Made by a program: the position numbers and the translations under genes. Positions 61,992 to 64,000 of a stretch of 64,000 bases of DNA are shown piece by piece (the first letter of the stretch is position 1; each line of letters opens with the position of its first letter). Source of the stretch: Phallus indusiatus (taxonomy: Eukaryota; Basidiomycota; Agaricomycetes; Phallales; Phallaceae); assembly GCA_027605045.1 (NCBI GenBank), contig JAQFWX010000117.1, forward strand, positions 1-64,000, written 5' to 3'. The notes beneath the pieces were generated by a model that was not told where the DNA came from, did not search any database, and saw only the letters and a list, made by a program, of their open reading frames with translations.

Positions 61992-62081
61992 TAACAGCGG
62001 CAAACTGTTGCCGAGTTGCCGCTGTTATAGCCAGGTTCCTGGTATGGTTACTGCTGACCAAGCTGGGTGTTCGAGCTTGGT
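61992..62081. repeat. Three consecutive perfect inverted repeats
   Basis: Within 90 bp: TAACAGCGGCAA (61992-62003) pairs perfectly with 62016-62027 (12 bp stem, 12 nt loop); CCAGG/CCTGG at 62031-62042 (2 nt spacer); ACCAAGCT (62057-62064) pairs with AGCTTGGT (62074-62081) around a 9 nt loop. The block is GC-rich inside AT-rich DNA. It could be a structured RNA or the foldback end of a mobile element. Confidence 0.5.
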
Positions 62082-64000
62082 AGCCACACTAGGTTTGTTA
62101 GCTGTTCTGGCAGAATGGGCTCAGGATCGTCACAAGTTAGTACCGGCATTTTCCGAATGTCGAATTTCAGTTATGCTTAGGATACTATCAAGAATATATA
62201 TAGGAAATGAGCCAGATAAGATAGATAGACAGATTTTTCGTACATAGACGTTAAAACCCTGGAGCGGTCACCGGAGATTTCAAGAGAGCTGGTGGAAATA
62301 CAAAAAAAAAAGTAGACCGCCGGATTTCCGAATGACCTCGATTCACGTAACTGATGATTCAGTATTATGTATAGTGTACGAAATTTCCACTATGTCTTTT
62401 TACGCTATGTCAGCCCGGAAGCAGCCTAAAACGACGTTTGTGTCAATGCTTATTGAAGGGACTAGCCTTGTATGTTGTCGAACGGCATGATGTGCGTTCA
62501 ATCCGTCTTAGTCAAGTCATTCATAAAAGTCCAATAAGGATACTGACCAATACATGTACCTTACGTACCGCCAACATGTGCATTTATTATTCATCAAGGG
62601 CAAGACAAGAAGCCAAGTGTTCATGCATTATGGACCTTAGTCACGTACCTATCGGAACTGACATTAATCAACTTAGCAGCGTTCTCTCCTTGAATCCTGA
62701 AGGGCCGATTGACCTAGATTACCGTTTTATCGCTCGCACGTGCTTATCGCTCCAGCAGGTTGGCATTTGGAAAATCAAATATGAAAGAACAAAGAATCTG
62801 TATTCCCTATTTACCGCTTTTGGAAGGATCGTTAGGCGTCAGACATTGAACATCGTGGGCACTGGCTTAAAAATGATGTAAATTTAGACAAATGCATTTA
62901 TATTATAATGACATAAATATATGCATGTATTGCGAAATCGGGTTGGATGGGAGTCAAAGAGGGTCTGTAGAAGCTGTGAATTCCTTTTCAAAAAATCAGT
63001 GCCAATGCGAACTTCGCAAGATGGAAATCAGCGGGATGACACACCAGCAGCGGAACGGCACAGATGTGTATGCCCGTCAATAATTGCAATTCTGAATAGG
63101 CGCAGAAGAAAGGATCGCCAAGAAAAAAGAAAGGCATTTAGTAAAATAATTCTGTCAAACTGCTGATCCTTTTTCGGACCTTTTCGACAGTGTTCGACAT
63201 GAGTCCTAAACTTGAAACAGTGCCATCATTTCTTGCTTCAGAATTGGCAAGTAGATAACCTCAATTCCTGTGTCTCACGGCCCAATTGACACGTTTTATT
63301 AGCGCTGGTTGAAAACCAGCTACCACCTGGAAGTTTAGGATAACGATCATTCTTGTATTCCAGATGTGAACTGAGAGTCTACCTGAGTTTACGCTCGTTC
63401 GAGCTAAATTGCGGGCTTGAATAGATCCGAGCGTCAACGGCTGTGTTTCATTTGGGTTAAGTAGGCGAGAAAGAATAATGCCAGAGTTTATGTTTTATAT
63501 AATCAGAACCTCACTAAAACGCTGAAGAATCAAATATCAAATCCTCACCTATAAACCCACCGCTAATATCACAAACCCTTCCGCATCACACAACTCCGAT
63601 ACACATGTCCGACGGTGAGCCTTCGACGAGCAGGTCCTCGGCGGACATAAGCCTGGGAGCACAGAAGGATAAGTTATATAACACGTCACCTCCTTTTTTT
63701 TCTTTTTTGCAAAATTTGCGAAGCCATCTCACCATCTCAGTTGACAACTTATTCATAGACAAAAATAAATGTAATGACTAATCACCATTCTCCACGTCTC
63801 AGGGATTATTGCTATCGGATGAGAGCAGAGATACGCCCTCATTTTAATAATAAGACCGACATGGCGCGAGAAATTTTGCCAGAGACTAGTGGCACTACAT
63901 TGTTGTTAATTTGGCAGTTGAGACGTTGGAACAGGGTGGCAGGGAGTCTACTAACCTTACTAGCATCAACACTGTCTCAGAAATCTGGTCGCGGGTTCTT
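62082..64000. other. Terminal intergenic DNA
   Basis: No supportable exon. The longest open frame (62438-62881) begins with TTG and has no recognisable content. A TATATAA sequence at about 63497 and a C-rich leader precede an ATGTCCGACG/GTGAGC sequence at 63606, which looks like a first coding exon followed by a splice donor, but no second exon can be identified before the window ends. Confidence 0.4.

Noticed and set aside
62438..62881. 147-codon open frame in the terminal region
   Set aside because: It begins with TTG, the first ATG is well inside, and the translation shows no recognisable family or composition. Likely chance.

Overview
This window is nuclear DNA from a filamentous fungus, almost certainly a basidiomycete and probably an Agaricomycete. 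The evidence is gene structure (nearly every gene is split by many 37-70 bp GT-AG introns with no consistent strand bias), moderate base composition, and content: a fungal phytochrome hybrid histidine kinase, an Rck2/Srk1-type stress kinase with the family's GVGGGGIG insert, a SepH/Cdc7-type septation kinase, a FucP-like (FHS) sugar transporter and a secreted M64 metallopeptidase. No bacterial-type features (operons, Shine-Dalgarno sites, CRISPR) are present. For ten genes I rebuilt every exon and found the total coding length divisible by three, and the MRPL7 frame is a single uninterrupted exon, so those models are firm.

Layout. 1-1.65 kb: upstream DNA with two perfect CRE octamers. 1.65-9.1 kb: Rck2/Srk1-like kinase (+), RPC40 (-), VMA5 (+). 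9.4-15.2 kb: FHS transporter and a beta-helix protein with a lectin-like tail (both -). 17.5-23.0 kb: phytochrome (+). 23.2-30.5 kb: M64 peptidase and SepH-like kinase (both -). 30.8-48.3 kb, the densest part: NTA1 (+), MRPL7 (-), TAF6 (+), EBP2 (-), a coiled-coil protein of unknown function (-), dynactin p62 (+), an unrecognised 395-residue protein (-), BUD22 (+), an ABHD12-like hydrolase (+) and VMA2 (+). 48.3-56.2 kb has no supportable gene. 56.2-59.4 kb: a SOK1/TCP11-family gene (+). The last 4.6 kb is again gene-poor but holds two convergent tRNA-like sequences and a cluster of inverted repeats.

How the genes relate. Most are conserved housekeeping genes with no shared operon-like logic: V-ATPase (VMA2, VMA5), RNA polymerase I/III (RPC40), TFIID/SAGA (TAF6), ribosome biogenesis (EBP2, BUD22), mitochondrial ribosome (MRPL7), N-end rule (NTA1), dynein transport (DCTN4), septation (SepH). 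The one suggestive functional link is that phytochrome and an Rck2/Srk1-like kinase lie 12 kb apart; in Aspergillus nidulans phytochrome signals through the HOG MAPK pathway, and Rck2/Srk1 kinases act directly below that MAPK. Several head-to-head gene pairs share very short promoters (69, 80 and 141 bp).

I found no convincing wholly new multi-gene system. The best leads are the unrecognised proteins at 41.2-42.5 and 36.4-39.0 kb, the beta-helix/lectin-like fusion, the CRE pair, two GC-AG introns, an in-frame stop-free intron in VMA2, and the structured DNA near 61.5-62.1 kb.
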